Positions 51,049-63,030 of a stretch of DNA of 64,000 nucleotides are shown here, piece by piece. This DNA is from Phaseolus vulgaris (Eukaryota > Streptophyta > Magnoliopsida > Fabales > Fabaceae). The position numbers were made by a program, and so were the translations under genes. How positions within the stretch are numbered: the first letter of the stretch is position 1; every line of letters starts with the position of its first letter. Location: assembly GCF_000499845.2 (NCBI RefSeq), contig NC_023758.2, forward strand, positions 39,202,108-39,266,107, in the 5' to 3' direction. The notes under the pieces are model-generated. The model saw nothing but the letters and a program-made list of their open reading frames with translations, did no database searches and was not told the origin of the DNA.

Positions 51049-51924
51049 TTAGTTGCAACTTATCTCGCCGGAAAACACTTCGTCGTCGCCGGAAAGTTCT
51101 CTGTACCTGGACGGAGAAATATCAATCTCAATCAAATTTTCTTCTTCGAAATGAAACTCCATGCCCCTCTTCCTCCTGAATCCATCAAGAGCTATCTCAA
51201 TCAATCCTTCTCTGTCTTCTTCTTCTTCTTCTTCTTCTTCTTCGCCCCACCCAACTTCCTCCGGTGAGTCCCAATCTCCGATCGCCGGAAAATCACTCTC
51301 CGATTCGCTATCCGAATCCGATTCCGGGTAAAACCGCGACAACGAAGGGTACCTTACGATACCCGTGTTCTCGTTTGCATCATCACCAGCTTCTTCACCT
51401 TCACCATACTCCTCATATATTACATCCAACGGCGCTTTCACGTTCCACTCCATAAAACACGAACTTGGCTCAAAACCCACGTAGGAAACGCCCTCTGTTT
51501 CCGAATGAACCCATTGCTGCACTTGTTCTGTCGTCTCTGTTTCGTGCGGTTCGAGGGGACTCCAACTCTGTTCCTCTCCCCTGCATTCGGTTCCTCTGTT
51601 TTCTTCATAAATGATGGGTGGTTCTTCGTGCTTCCTTTGTATTTCCCTTATATCGTGTCGTGACTTCTGAATTGCACCGAGGCGGAGAATGGAGAGAAGG
51701 AGAATCGAAGTGAGAATGAGAACCGGCGATAACACTACCTTCAAGAAAAGGTTGGGCAAGTAGAGGAAAACCAAGGTGCAAAAGGCGACGATGCAATGAA
51801 ACAGGGGATCCGAGGAGAAGACGGAGAGAAAGGAAACTGCTTCTTCACATAGAAGGTTGAAGAAGTTATGAAGACACAAGGAAGACACGAACTTGAACTC
51901 CAAGAGAAACTTAGTTTCATCCAT
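51049..51924 (-). CDS. Two-helix membrane protein with acidic C-terminal tail, function unknown
   Basis: An intact intronless ORF of 291 aa from an ATG at 51924. Two hydrophobic segments, about 41-60 and 62-82, form a likely membrane hairpin. Residues 90-291 are hydrophilic and very acidic: a Ser/Asp/Glu run (201-211), nine consecutive Glu (228-236), then a more structured end with HFEEENLIEIDIS (258-270). The Glu run is coded by a (GAA)n microsatellite. GC content is well above the surrounding DNA and codons look normal for a gene. The shape resembles small uncharacterised plant transmembrane proteins; I do not recognise a named family. No signal peptide is obvious at the N-terminus. Promoter elements were not identified. 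Confidence 0.8.
   Translation of the reverse strand: MDETKFLLEFKFVSSLCLHNFFNLLCEEAVSFLSVFSSDPLFHCIVAFCTLVFLYLPNLFLKVVLSPVLILTSILLLSILRLGAIQKSRHDIREIQRKHEEPPIIYEENRGTECRGEEQSWSPLEPHETETTEQVQQWVHSETEGVSYVGFEPSSCFMEWNVKAPLDVIYEEYGEGEEAGDDANENTGIVRYPSLSRFYPESDSDSESESDFPAIGDWDSPEEVGWGEEEEEEEEEDREGLIEIALDGFRRKRGMEFHFEEENLIEIDISPSRYRELSGDDEVFSGEISCN
51214..51242 (-). repeat. Coding (GAA/GAG)n microsatellite
   Basis: The run of 'ctt' triplets on the + strand encodes the poly-Glu tract of the membrane protein. It stays in frame, so length changes would only alter the Glu count. Confidence 0.85.
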
Positions 51925-53372
51925 TGTTTTTTTTGCTCTTCTCGTTAACTATGGTTGGGAGGGGAATGAAAATGGGAAAATGATGGGCATGGTGGAAGAG
52001 AAAGCATGAAGCTTTAGGCAGGCAGTGTTTGGACGATAAGGAAAAGGAGAAGAAATTGATGGGATTTAAAGGGCCACCACCATGCATGAGGGCTTAACAA
52101 AGAGTGTTATTGTGGGGTTTATGGCGTGAGAAGAAGGCATGGAATAATAAAGCTAATGGGGTGTGGACCTAGAAGTACAGGGTACAGTGACCTAAACGAT
52201 CTTGTGAGCACCAAAAACATAAAAAGTGGTTTTGCTTTTGCCTTAACTAAAGAACTCTCTGGTACAATTTTTTTTAACTTTTAATTCGCTAATATTAGAA
52301 TATGAAAAGTTAAATTAGTAAAAGTTTTAACAGAATTGATGAAAAGGTAAATATTTTTGAAAGAATATAGGAGGAAGGTGATGGAAATAAGAGTGATAGA
52401 TGAGCATGCAATGGAAGACGTTGATTTAAGGGCAAAATGGCGTTAAGCTGTTGAGCAGTTTTAGTTGTATTTTAGTTTTGGGAATGAGAAAGTTGACCTA
52501 GACCACATGAGATGCAGGCTGGAGTCTTCTTTTAGGGTAAGTCGGTCAATAAGTGCCCACACAACTCACAATTACTTCCTCATTTTTGGCCCCTTCTTCT
52601 CTTCTTCTTTTCCCTTTCTCCCCACATCAGCATTACATGCAAACAACCTAAAACATAATCTCCATTACTTTTCCTCCTTTTCAATAAAATCTATTAAGTA
52701 AAAAATAAAATATATTAAAAAATAAACTTTAAATATAATTCAAACTACTTATTTATATATTATTAAATATTTAATATTTAGTCGATATAAAATTTGTAAC
52801 ACATCATCTTACTAGCGTTGAAATTATCATTTAGAGTTTAGAGTTTAATATTAATAAAGTCGTATTTGTTAGTATAATGCATTATTTATTTCATATATAC
52901 TCATAACATCTAAATTTATAACATCTAAATTATTTATTTATTTATTTATTTAATTAAGCTTACAATGTATAATGAAAGCTAATTTCGTACGAAAACTATA
53001 TTAGTATATGATTTTTTAGTAAAAATAATAATCTGTTGAATTTTTCTACGTTAAATAAAATAGTTGATTAAAAATAGAATATACATTATGAGTGCTATCA
53101 TTTTCTGTCCTTTGTCTAGAGGAACACATGTCGTTTTCTTCATTTCTCATCCACTAACATGTAAAGAGAACTATGATTTGTAATATTATGTTTCACTCGT
53201 TTATATTTCTTTTTATTTTGTCCGTTACTTCAATTCGTGATGTATCCAAGTAACTTGAGAGGGGTGGTAGCAAACTGCTACAGTTACGATCGAAATTACT
53301 AAATTAAACTAATTTAGTAAAAATAATTTATTATAGTTTACTATCATATCAATTATTTATTTATGGATAGTA
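51925..53372. other. 5' flank of the membrane-protein gene and gene-free interval
   Basis: 51925-52250 is likely leader/promoter. A + ORF at 52465-52701 has no similarity. A (ttta)n microsatellite lies at about 52930-52951. At about 52720-52830 there are traces of the TRIM pattern ('ttagtcgatataaaatttgtaacaca'). Confidence 0.4.
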
Positions 53373-54115
53373 TCTATACTTATATACAAAGGGGATTCCC
53401 CTCTTAACTGTTCTTAATTTTTTTTTCCTATTTTATCCTTATATTAATATTTAATTTTATTATTGTATTATGGTTATTGTGTCATTTCTTATTCCTTTCC
53501 ATTTTATCCTTACTTAATAATTTATTGTATTAATTTATTTTGGTTATTTGGACATTTTATAATTTCAAAAATTAATAAAATAATTTTAAAATTTATTTTA
53601 TTTGTTATTATTTAACTGAGAGTGGAGAGAGTGAATAGATTGATTAGTTACTTTTCTGTTTTAAAGATCTTCTCCTCTATTAAATAAAAAAATTAAAAAT
53701 ATTTGTAATATTTTGTGGACCACTTTAGCGGGAGAGTGAAAATTTGTTACGTTACTTTTTTTTATTTAAACTGATATTCTCTTTTATTAAAATTGTAAAA
53801 TTTTAAAATTGATTTAAGAAACGGATTTTATGATTATCCACTACACATAACACGTTCTTTTTTTACCATACTTCTCACTTTCTTTACTCTTTTCCTTTTC
53901 ACTTTCATGTAAATAAATAAATTCATTCATTCTCTTTGCCATATTAACTTTTAATTACCGTTCTCCACTATTTTATTAACCTACTCTTTAATTGTATACT
54001 CTTTAACTTCTCATTTTAATTTTATTAAGAGAAATTGTTTTTGAAAAATAAAAAAAAACACTAAAGAAACAAAAATAAAAAATGCGGATACACACAGTGC
54101 CTGTGTTCCCGCTAG
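53373..54115 (+). mobile_element. Short non-autonomous Helitron
   Basis: The 5' end is TCTATACTTATATACAAAGG, preceded by host A (53372). The 3' end is CTAG (54112-54115), followed by host T (54116), so the insertion sits between A and T as Helitrons require. A hairpin lies just inside the 3' end: ACACAG (54092-54097), loop TGC, CTGTGT (54101-54106), with flanking GCGG/CCCGC able to extend it, about 9 nt before the CTAG. No terminal inverted repeats, no target duplication and no Rep/helicase ORF in 743 bp. Confidence 0.8.
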
Positions 54116-55959
54116 TTATTATATAAAGATCTTTTAATCTTTACATTTTATTATGATAAGCTATAAAACACATATTCTTTTTCATTTTTTCATTTATCTC
54201 TCTTGTCATTTTTTTTTTCTAATTTTTTCTTTTTCTGTGTGTCATCTATTTCAGATTATGATCATATCTCATAATAGTAAAGGAATAAGAGATTATTCCC
54301 ATTTAATCAAATTTTCAAATAGAATAAATTTCTATTTATTTTAAATATTTTTGTTTTTTTTTAAATGATAATCTCAGTCTGTTTTATTATATACTGAAAT
54401 TTTGTTATGTTAGGATACCTTATGAATATCCTAAATCTTGGAATAATTTGGCTACTTGGGTTTAAAACTTGTTTTGAAGATAAACATTTTAGGTAAGAGA
54501 AACTAATTTTATCTTTCAATAAAACCTTATGTTAGAGGATTTGGATGTGAATGTGACATTGTCACAAACTCCAAAATTTCTATTAAAAGATTTGTTTTGT
54601 TAAGTTAAATAAATGTTATTTGATGAAAATTGTTTGAAGTTTAAACAATTTGAAAATTGGTTGACGGTTTATATTAATTGTGAGATGTATTCCGAAGTTA
54701 AGTCTTGAATTTATTTGTCAATTGTGATTTAAATGAGATATTTTGTATATATAAATCAAGACAATATAGATTTAGACTAATTTTTCACTTTTGGCTTGAA
54801 ATTCATTTGACTCTTTTAAAAATTAACCATTTTGCAAATTGTAAGTTAGTACAACTTTCTAATGTAAATATTTGATTCAATCCATGCAACTTAAGTGTGT
54901 AAAATAAATTAATATGACACTTATCAAAATATAAAGTGAATACTAGTTTTTATATTAAATTGATTTGTGATTTTTTAAAAATGATGAAATGATGGTTTAC
55001 TGAGAATGATGGAATTTGTATGAAATGAAGGTCATACATTTGGGATAATGTGAGTTATAGTTTGATTATGTATTAAGTATAAATGCTTATGTTTTAATAA
55101 AGACTCTCTAACTTCACTGATGGTCTAAGCCATATAGACTAAGATATTATGTGATGAGAAACAAATAAGGGAGTTCTTAGACACCATGACTATCTCTAGA
55201 TGCGTGACTTAAGTTGTAATGAACTTACCTTGATCATTTCTCAGGTTCACTTGTAAATTTAAGTATTGAATATTAGATCATATGTTAGTCTCTAGCAAAA
55301 CATACTTAATACAAGTCTTCCAGAAGATGTTAGTCAATATTCCACTTGTTGAATATGCTTTATTGTATAGATCCATGTGTGGTTTATATTGTTTCTTTAT
55401 GATTGATATTTTTAAAAGAAATAAAAGAAAGAATTAATTGCATGGAAATTCATATCATATTATATAGTTCTATTTTTTCTCAATTAAAAAAAAAGAGGGA
55501 ATTAATTGCATGTAACTTCGGATCATATCATATATTTCTAATCTTTACAAAAATAACATATAATTCTATGTCTTCACGTGTGTAATTAAATTAACAAATG
55601 TTAATATTCCTAATTTTATAAAAGAAAGAATTAAAATTATTATTTTTTATAAATATTAACAATTCATTTTTATCGTCATTTCAATATTTATAAGTTCAAC
55701 CAAATTAACCAACATCCTTTAAAAATCACTAGCAATAAAATTCAATTGTATTTTTTTATATAAAAATATTTATCAATTTTTTACCATTAAGGTTTGGTTT
55801 GGAGTAAAGTCATATTATCTTTAATCTATTTTTTCTTTACAAGATCTAAATAAATAAATAAAAAATACTTAAAGAATCCATATCTAGTTCCACTTCAACT
55901 ATTGTCATTTGCAATTTTTTTTATGAGTTTGATGTGTGTGTTTTTTTCTTTCTGAATGA
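54116..55959. other. Gene-free interval
   Basis: 54380-55400 is less AT-biased and may be an old retroelement piece, but no protein motif could be read. The rest is AT-rich. Confidence 0.35.
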
Positions 55960-56310
55960 GAGGATTGATCGGAGTCAAATGAGGCATGTCACTCAGTATT
56001 ATTGACCGACCAATCGGATGATTAACTACATTAAATAGAAAATGAAAGATAAATGACAAGTACGGTAACATTCTATCAATCAGGATAACTTTCCTATAAA
56101 TTCGGATTACACTATGAGATAGATCAAATACTATTTTACCGAAAATACGTGTCAAATACGATCTATGAATGAAATAGTCCACTATCAAACACTATAATAA
56201 GTCTCTTACGCAAGAGTAAGGTACGCATGCACTTTTATCAATTACACCGTACACTCTTAATAATATTTACTTGATCGTCGAAGAACTTCCTGCAAATTTA
56301 TTTCTAACTG
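55960..56310 (+). mobile_element. LTR fragment (gypsy-like)
   Basis: It contains a TATA-like 'cctataaattcgg' (about 56093-56105), then 'aagtctcttacgcaagagtaaggtacgcatgcac' and 'acttgatcgtcgaagaacttcctgca' (56269-56294). The last shares its 'acttgatNgtcgaag' core with the LTR at 31380-31747. Limits are approximate, with no target duplication found. Confidence 0.45.
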
Positions 56311-58399
56311 AGCACCAAAAAAGTTAAAGAGGAGTTAAAGTTCTAAAAAACACAAAGAAAACGAAGAAGGAATGACCGAGTACAAAATAAAAAATAAAAA
56401 ATAAAAATAAAAACAGAGAAGAAATAAATAACTGAGACATCAAAGACAATTGTTATTGTTGTCTTTTTAATCTGTACAACTACACAGTAACTTATGGTTA
56501 GATCTTATAAAAATGGAACCATAAAGTGGAAATTAACTTCTGACATTCTCTACGCTACTGGGATTGAAAACACTAAAATTCCTTTAATTGGTTTCTTCTT
56601 GTAAATAGGATCCATGATCTAAGGGGACATATTCTCTCTGTTTTACTATTAGAAATGTCGTTGTACTTAGAAACAGTAATTTAATTTCTGACGTAAAAAC
56701 AAAAGACTTAAAATCCCTTTGAGTGATGGAGATAATAGTGGTTTCTTAGTAACAATCAAAGTGTTATCTTTACAAAAACCATGTCTCACTTTTTTGTCAT
56801 ATACTTTTGTGTGACAAAACCTTTTATCAAGTAGCAATGTTCATTATGGGCACAGTTTCTGTCTCCTTTTTTGTAGTGGGATAGAAATGTCTTTGTTGAG
56901 TGATTATTAATTAGATATTATAAGGAAAAAGTTGGATTGGAAGTCCCTGTTTCCAAGAATACTTTTTGTGTTTTGGATGAGAGGTAGCATTTCATGACTT
57001 TCTTCATCCTTTCTATGGACGTCTCCAACTAAATAATCATCAATCCCTAATTCCATAAATTAGGATAAAAAGCAGTCAAAATCAGATTTTGAATATGTTT
57101 TATGTTTAAAGGCACATAACAAATATGTACTAATTTGTTGGGAAATATATTTCAATATTACCTCCACACATGTCAATGCTTATGTAAAAATAAATATTAA
57201 CTTTTATTAACATATAGATTTGTCTGGATTAAAGAATAAATTTAAGAGAGTTGTATAAAAAAAATAAAATTGTTTAGATTAAGATATATAGAGTCACTGC
57301 TCATAAATACAAACTAAATACAATCTAAATGTGGAGACAAAAGATACATTTATAAATTAAAAATATTATTAATATTTAAATTAATTTTTATTATTGAAAA
57401 ATAATTTATAAATTAATATTTAATTAGTTATTAAAGTTTTAAATTTATTTAATAATTTTAAAATAGTTAATGAAAAAGTAAAATTTATGAGTGTGATTGA
57501 AATTGTAATTAATTTTAATTGATTAAAATGTAACATTATAATTTTGTCATTATATTAAAAGATAATTAAAAATAAAATGTGATTAATATATTTTTAGATT
57601 TTAATTGTTTGTAATTAGAATATTGTTCCTATTTTTAGTAAGAACTAATTTTGAAAAAGAATACAAATTATACGAAATTGTTGAAAAATGAAAAATTAAT
57701 AAAAAAATTATTTTGTTTAAATTAAAAATAAAATTTTAATTGCTTCATTATAAAATATATTCTCAGAAATTTGAAAATGTTATAAAACATTATTTATTAA
57801 TGCATTTTAATTTTTTGAAAAATTATTTGTTTAAATTAAAAATATAATTAATTTCTTTTAAATATTCTTAATTATAAAAAAGTCTGTAAAAATTCAAAAA
57901 ATATAATAAATTCTAATAATCAATTAAAGCCTCAAAACCAATTCATAATCTATTAAAAAGGTAATCGATTATAATATAAAAATGAACTAATTTTTTTTTC
58001 ATAATTCCTTATCCTTTAAAAAGAGTTTGATTATGAATTTTGAGAAAATCGATTATCATCTTAAAAAAAATATATAATCTCTGAAGTTTCCCAGTAAATA
58101 TATAATAAAAAAATAAGTTATAAAAGGAGCTAATCTCCCTCATTTGAATTTGGCCACATGAATTTCCTCACATTTCATTGCATAGCTGAAGAAACTACGT
58201 TCGTGTTTCAGTAACCAGATATAAAATTCAGTGAGTTTCTGAGGTCTTTTACTTGTCTAGTTCCAACTTTGGTCAATTGGGGTTATGTATATATGAAAAT
58301 AATTTTCCATTAAGAATTTAGCACCTTTTATTACACATCACACTTTTTATTCAGATCGTAACCTTGCTGAGGGATTACGTGAAAAAGTAGGTTTTTATA
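56311..58399. other. Gene-free AT-rich interval
   Basis: No gene recognised. Long A/T-rich runs at 57200-58100. Confidence 0.45.
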
Positions 58400-58439
58400 G
58401 TATACTTAACGATATATAATTTTCAATGGTATTTATAGA

Positions 58440-58640
58440 ATTTTTTTTTGAAGGCTTCGTCCTCTTCCTTCCTTTAAACAGGTTGTTAAAGTTTCATTGT
58501 AATTCTTTTGATTTCCACGCTACTCCTTTGATTCTCAGTCTCAGGTGAATGCCAAATGGGGGAGGTACATGCATAAGGCACTCCGACGCTCAAATCAGTA
58601 AAGAAGGTATTCGACGCTCGGGTGTGTACAATAATAATGA
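58440..58640 (+). mobile_element. LTR fragment
   Basis: 'ggggaggtacatgcataaggcactccgacgctcaaatcagt' (about 58558-58598) resembles the R/U5 part of plant gypsy LTRs and the 'gggtacctgca..gttcaagtcagtg' of the Tat-like LTR in this window. Only a fragment, with unclear ends. Confidence 0.4.
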
Positions 58641-58789
58641 CGTACTTTTCTTCTTAGAATGTGCGTTATTTATATTATTTTAATGGACTTACCTTATTGG
58701 ACCCGATTAATGGAATGAATTACACTTATGATTGCATTACCTAATTTCTTAGTGATAGTTTAACTTCACTGACCTTGGTTTGAGCGTTA

Positions 58790-59045
58790 ATTGTGGGAGT
58801 CTAATCTCTAATCGATGTGGGATCTCCAACATATCCCCTCACGCCGAGAGTAAAAACTCGTGCGTGAGATAACATATGATGGGTGGTCTGATAACGACCC
58901 GATAGCGGGTGACACAATAGGTCCAACAAACACTTGCTAGGATAGGATCGAAATGGCTCTGATACCATATTACGGAGTAAACTTTAAGCCTAACTCAATC
59001 TCATAAAACCGGTTCAATGGGGTGAGGTTTGCACCCACTTATCGA
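58790..59045 (-). mobile_element. TRIM with a perfect initiator-Met PBS
   Basis: On the minus strand the 5' LTR end (..ccggttttatgagattgagttaggcttaaagt..) is followed by TGGTATCAGAGCC (58967-58955), the interior, a purine tract, and the start of the 3' LTR, TGTTGGAGATCC (58831-58820), which is cut short. It belongs to the same family as 25829-26089 and 27800-28300, and its PBS is the best preserved of the set. Confidence 0.72.
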
Positions 59046-59852
59046 AATGATGTAGATAACAACAATAATTTATATTAGAAATGTGTATTTTTCTATTATA
59101 ATATATTCATCAAGTTCGAGTATTAATATTTTTCGAAAATAAACTAACTTCCCCTTCAGACTTTTTCTTCTTAGCTGCTATTATGTATAGAATGTGTTTT
59201 TCTCCAACCACCCTATAGTTCGAAATGCTTTTTTCATAACTTTTTCTTTGATTTCCTTATATTGAAATAATTTATTTATAATATTTTATTGATATCACTT
59301 ATTCAAGAGTTTTTATATGGATTTTCACAATTTGGAGTTGTATAGATAAAGTCTCGTATACTATCTCAGTTTTATGAATAAAAAGACATATCTTATAAAA
59401 TGTTTACAAATTTTATCATCAACATTTTTATATTTTAATATCATTAAAATTAATAATCTCTATAGTTAATACTAAAAGAAAATAAATATTTAATGTCAGG
59501 TAAAAAGTGTCGTAAAAATCCATCAATCAATGATGTTGGATTTATATGAAATGTACATGCGACTCTAAAACCATTAACTAGTGAGCCGCAACTTTTAAAG
59601 ATAAACTATAAGTAATATGGGATAAGTAAATACTAATTCATTATTAATTTATAAATTAAAATAAATTAACATCACTGCAATCGACATTAAATCTTTTTTA
59701 TTTTAAAATATATTTAATAAAATATATTTTTAATATTAATTTAAATTGTTTATTTGATCATGCTAATGAGAATAATTTTTTTTTTTAAAAATCCCATAAA
59801 ATACCTCCATCTTTAACAAAATAGAATATAAAAAAAAATAGATTTTCTTGTT
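59046..59852. other. Gene-free AT-rich interval
   Basis: Nothing recognised. Confidence 0.45.
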
Positions 59853-60156
59853 AGTTTCTAACTTTGTATCTAATTAGTTATCAAGATTTTTGCTACCAAA
59901 TTTACAATTTAAATAATTGGTAGTTAAAATCTTGGTAGCTAATTAGATACAAATTTAAAAATTATTTAACAATAATATAAACTAATTTAAAAACCAATCT
60001 TTTTTTTTAATCTTTAAAATGATATCTAATTTAGTCACTTTAGCAATAAATTATCTTTACTATCTAAAATTAATTTCTATTTCATATTTTCTATCTAAAA
60101 TTAATTTCTATTTCATATTTTCTATCTAAAATTAATTTCTATTTCATATTCTAGTG
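59853..60156. mobile_element. CACTA-type MITE copy, left end eroded, right end tandemly repeated
   Basis: The body matches the family core ('gctaccaaattt', 'aaataattggtagttaaaat', 'tagctaattagatac'). The right arm ends CATATTCTAGTG. The last 31 bp (tatctaaaattaatttctat..) occur three times at 60061-60091, 60092-60122 and 60123-60151. Confidence 0.65.
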
Positions 60157-62045
60157 ATTTGAAGAAAATTTGAGATTCAATAATATTCTTCGTGCATAAA
60201 GATTCACTTCATTATTAACTAGTCACCCCATATAAGTAAAAGTTTTTAAATTTTTGGACCGAATTCAATTACACCTTTTATGTCAGAATAAATTTCCAAA
60301 TAGTAAAAATGACTGCTTTTCTCTTTTAAATAAAATATATTATAATAAAATAATGATTTATTTAGGATCAAATGTAAATGGTGTGAAGTATCATTGTTTT
60401 TTATCTTATAAAGGTGAAATATTAAAATGTTTTTATATTATTTTAATAAGAAGACTTTTAGTTAACTTAAATATTGTATCTACTTATATAATATAAATTT
60501 GTATCTCTAATCAGTATATCCAACAGAAGACATCCTTATAATTAGTTTAATTAAAAAAAACAATTAAAAAGTCATTAATTTGAACATAACTAAATTTAAT
60601 CCTCTTAGTTATGTTCAAGGTAAAAATATTTTTTGAATACAATCATGCATGCACTCAGTATTTATTTTGTAGTTTTTATCAATTGTCTTTCGTGATTCAT
60701 TAAGTTTTCTGTTATTGAGTAACAATGCATATAAATATACATGTTGAAGATTTTAAATTGATTAAAACTAATGACATTTTATATTTATATATAAAAATAG
60801 ATATAAACTTTACTTTATGAATTAATTTAATAAAATTAAATCAAGTTTAAAGTTTATTTTTAATATAGTTAAATTAGACTTTTCAAATTATGAAAGTTAG
60901 TAAGGTATGAAAGACAATAAACACGTTATTTATAATATATGTATTTTTTTAATAAGCTATTCCCCTTCAGAAAATCATTAAATTCGATGCGTACTCTCAT
61001 ATCTCATCATCAAATTTTGATGATTGTATTTCATTCTAGTTTGGTTGGCAAACATTTACATGATCTACATGATTAGGCAATGAGGTAAAGGCACCAAATT
61101 AAAGGGCATCTCAAATTGAGCAAAGTCTAGAGTCCAATTTTGTGTGTGAATAGTTATAAATGGGAATGGAAGTTTACACAAGAAAGAGAAAAAAAGGGAA
61201 GATGGGGCTACCACCATATCCCAACTTTGCTTACAAGAAAGTAGAGCATGGTTGAGTTAGTGTAGGGTGTGGGTTAAAGTAAAAGAAAGGAAGGGTTGAA
61301 GAGAGTTAATTGATGAGTTTTGTGATCTTTGTTTTTCATCATCCAAGACCAAGAAGGACAGAACAGTAGGTGAGATTAATAATCTACTTGTTGGAAGGAC
61401 GCCCTGGCTCAAAGACAGAGTTGATGGATTGGTTGCCACATTAGTTGTCGTCACAAACAGTTTATCCATCTTTTCAATGCTTTAAGCCATGAAGCTGCTG
61501 GAGGGAACTTCACTTTTCTCACATGCTTTGGGTCCCCTTTTGCTTCTCAAAATCCAACCTTAGATCTCTGCTTCTACCTTCTACACCTACTATATTAGGG
61601 TTACCTAAATCTTCATATTGGAAACATGCACATGCATGTCAAATCAAAACCATACTCATCAACTTTCATTTATATATATATTTTCTTTTTCACCATTAAT
61701 GTCTTTTAAACATGGCTTAATATTTGGATACAAAAACGAATAGACCAAGTTATAGAGTAAATAAAACACCATGCTAGTGTTAAAAGTCCACCCAATCCAA
61801 AAAATAAAAAATAAAAAAACTCATTAGATTTTTAAAATTATTTAATCTATATTTTAATTGAACGGGTTGATTTAAGTTTTATATTCAAAATTAAGACTTA
61901 ACTAATTATTTCTTAAACACACAAATTATATTGCGCTTATAATATATTTATACTCATTAAAATTATATTATAATATATTTATGTATGATATTAAATTTAC
62001 TATAATATATATATATATATATATTAAAACTTTAGAAAAAAAAAT
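60157..62045. other. Gene-free interval with a less AT-rich patch at 61060-61620
   Basis: The patch at 61060-61620 has more balanced base composition and a 70-codon minus ORF (61469-61257), but no motif that I recognise. It could be an exon of an unseen gene or a non-coding RNA. The rest is AT-rich, with a (ta)n tract near 62007-62024. Confidence 0.35.
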
Positions 62046-62273
62046 TACTCCAAGAAAATCATTAAATAGAAAATAATTTTAAAATAAAAATGATTAATTA
62101 TTATATTGGCTAAATTAGATATTAATTTACAGATTAAAAAAATTATTAGTATCAAAAAATTAAATTAATTAAATATCAAAATTTTAGTTAAAATAATATT
62201 TAATTTAGTTAATATATTAACTAATTATTTTTTTTTCTAAAATTAATTTTTATTTAATAATTTTCTATTAGTG
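62046..62273. mobile_element. Degenerate CACTA-type MITE copy, internally shortened
   Basis: It starts TACTCCAAGAAAATCATTAAATAG and ends AATAATTTTCTATTAGTG, with arms matching the ends of 62637-63027. The central palindrome is mostly missing, so it is about 230 bp. Confidence 0.55.
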
Positions 62274-62636
62274 ATTATACTAAATATACATTTATTTTAT
62301 CTGAATAATAGTTATTTTAAATTTTAATTTAAAACTAAATTTAGAAAATATTCATACATATAAATATATAATTAAATTTATTATTTATTATTTAACAAAT
62401 TAATATTAAATTATTATTATTCTTCAAACTTTATTTATCGAAATAATATTTAATGTATGTATTAGTTATGACCGAATATATATTAAAAATTAAATAATAA
62501 TTATTTTTTTAATATAAAAAAATAATTTATTAAAATTATTTTGAAATTAAAATTGAATAATATTTTTTTAAAATAATTAGAAATTACAATTGAATTATTA
62601 ATAAAGTATGAACATGATGAGGTTATTTCTGCATAG

Positions 62637-63027
62637 CACTACAAGAAAATTATTAAATAGAAACCAATTTTTAAAGACCAAAATAATTAGTTACAATAGG
62701 AACTAAAATAGAGACCATTTTAGAAACTAAAAAAAAATGGTTTCTAAATTAGTTTCTATTATTTACTATTATTGTTAAATAGTTTTTAAATTGGTATCTA
62801 ATTAGCAACTAAGGTTTTAACTACCAATTATTTAATTTCTAAATTTGGTAGCAAAAACTTTGATTTCTAATTAGATACCAATTTTAAAACTATTTAAAAA
62901 TAATATAAACTAATTTAGAAACTAAATTTCTTTTTAGTTTCTAAAATGGTCTCTAATTTAGTTACTACCGCAACTAATTATTTTGGTTTCTACAAATTGG
63001 TTTCTATTTCATAATTTTCTTGTAGTG
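62637..63027. mobile_element. CACTA-type MITE with TAG target duplication, best-preserved copy
   Basis: It starts CACTACAAGAAAATTATTAA and ends ATAATTTTCTTGTAGTG, perfect CACTACAAGAAAAT-type inverted ends. TAG lies on both sides (62634-62636 and 63028-63030). Length 391 bp, nearly palindromic around 62835, no ORF. Confidence 0.87.
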
Positions 63028-63030
63028 TAG

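Noticed and set aside
61480..61500. miR167-like 'gaagctgctgg' stretch
   Set aside because: Only about 11 bases match at the start and no partner arm forming a hairpin was seen.
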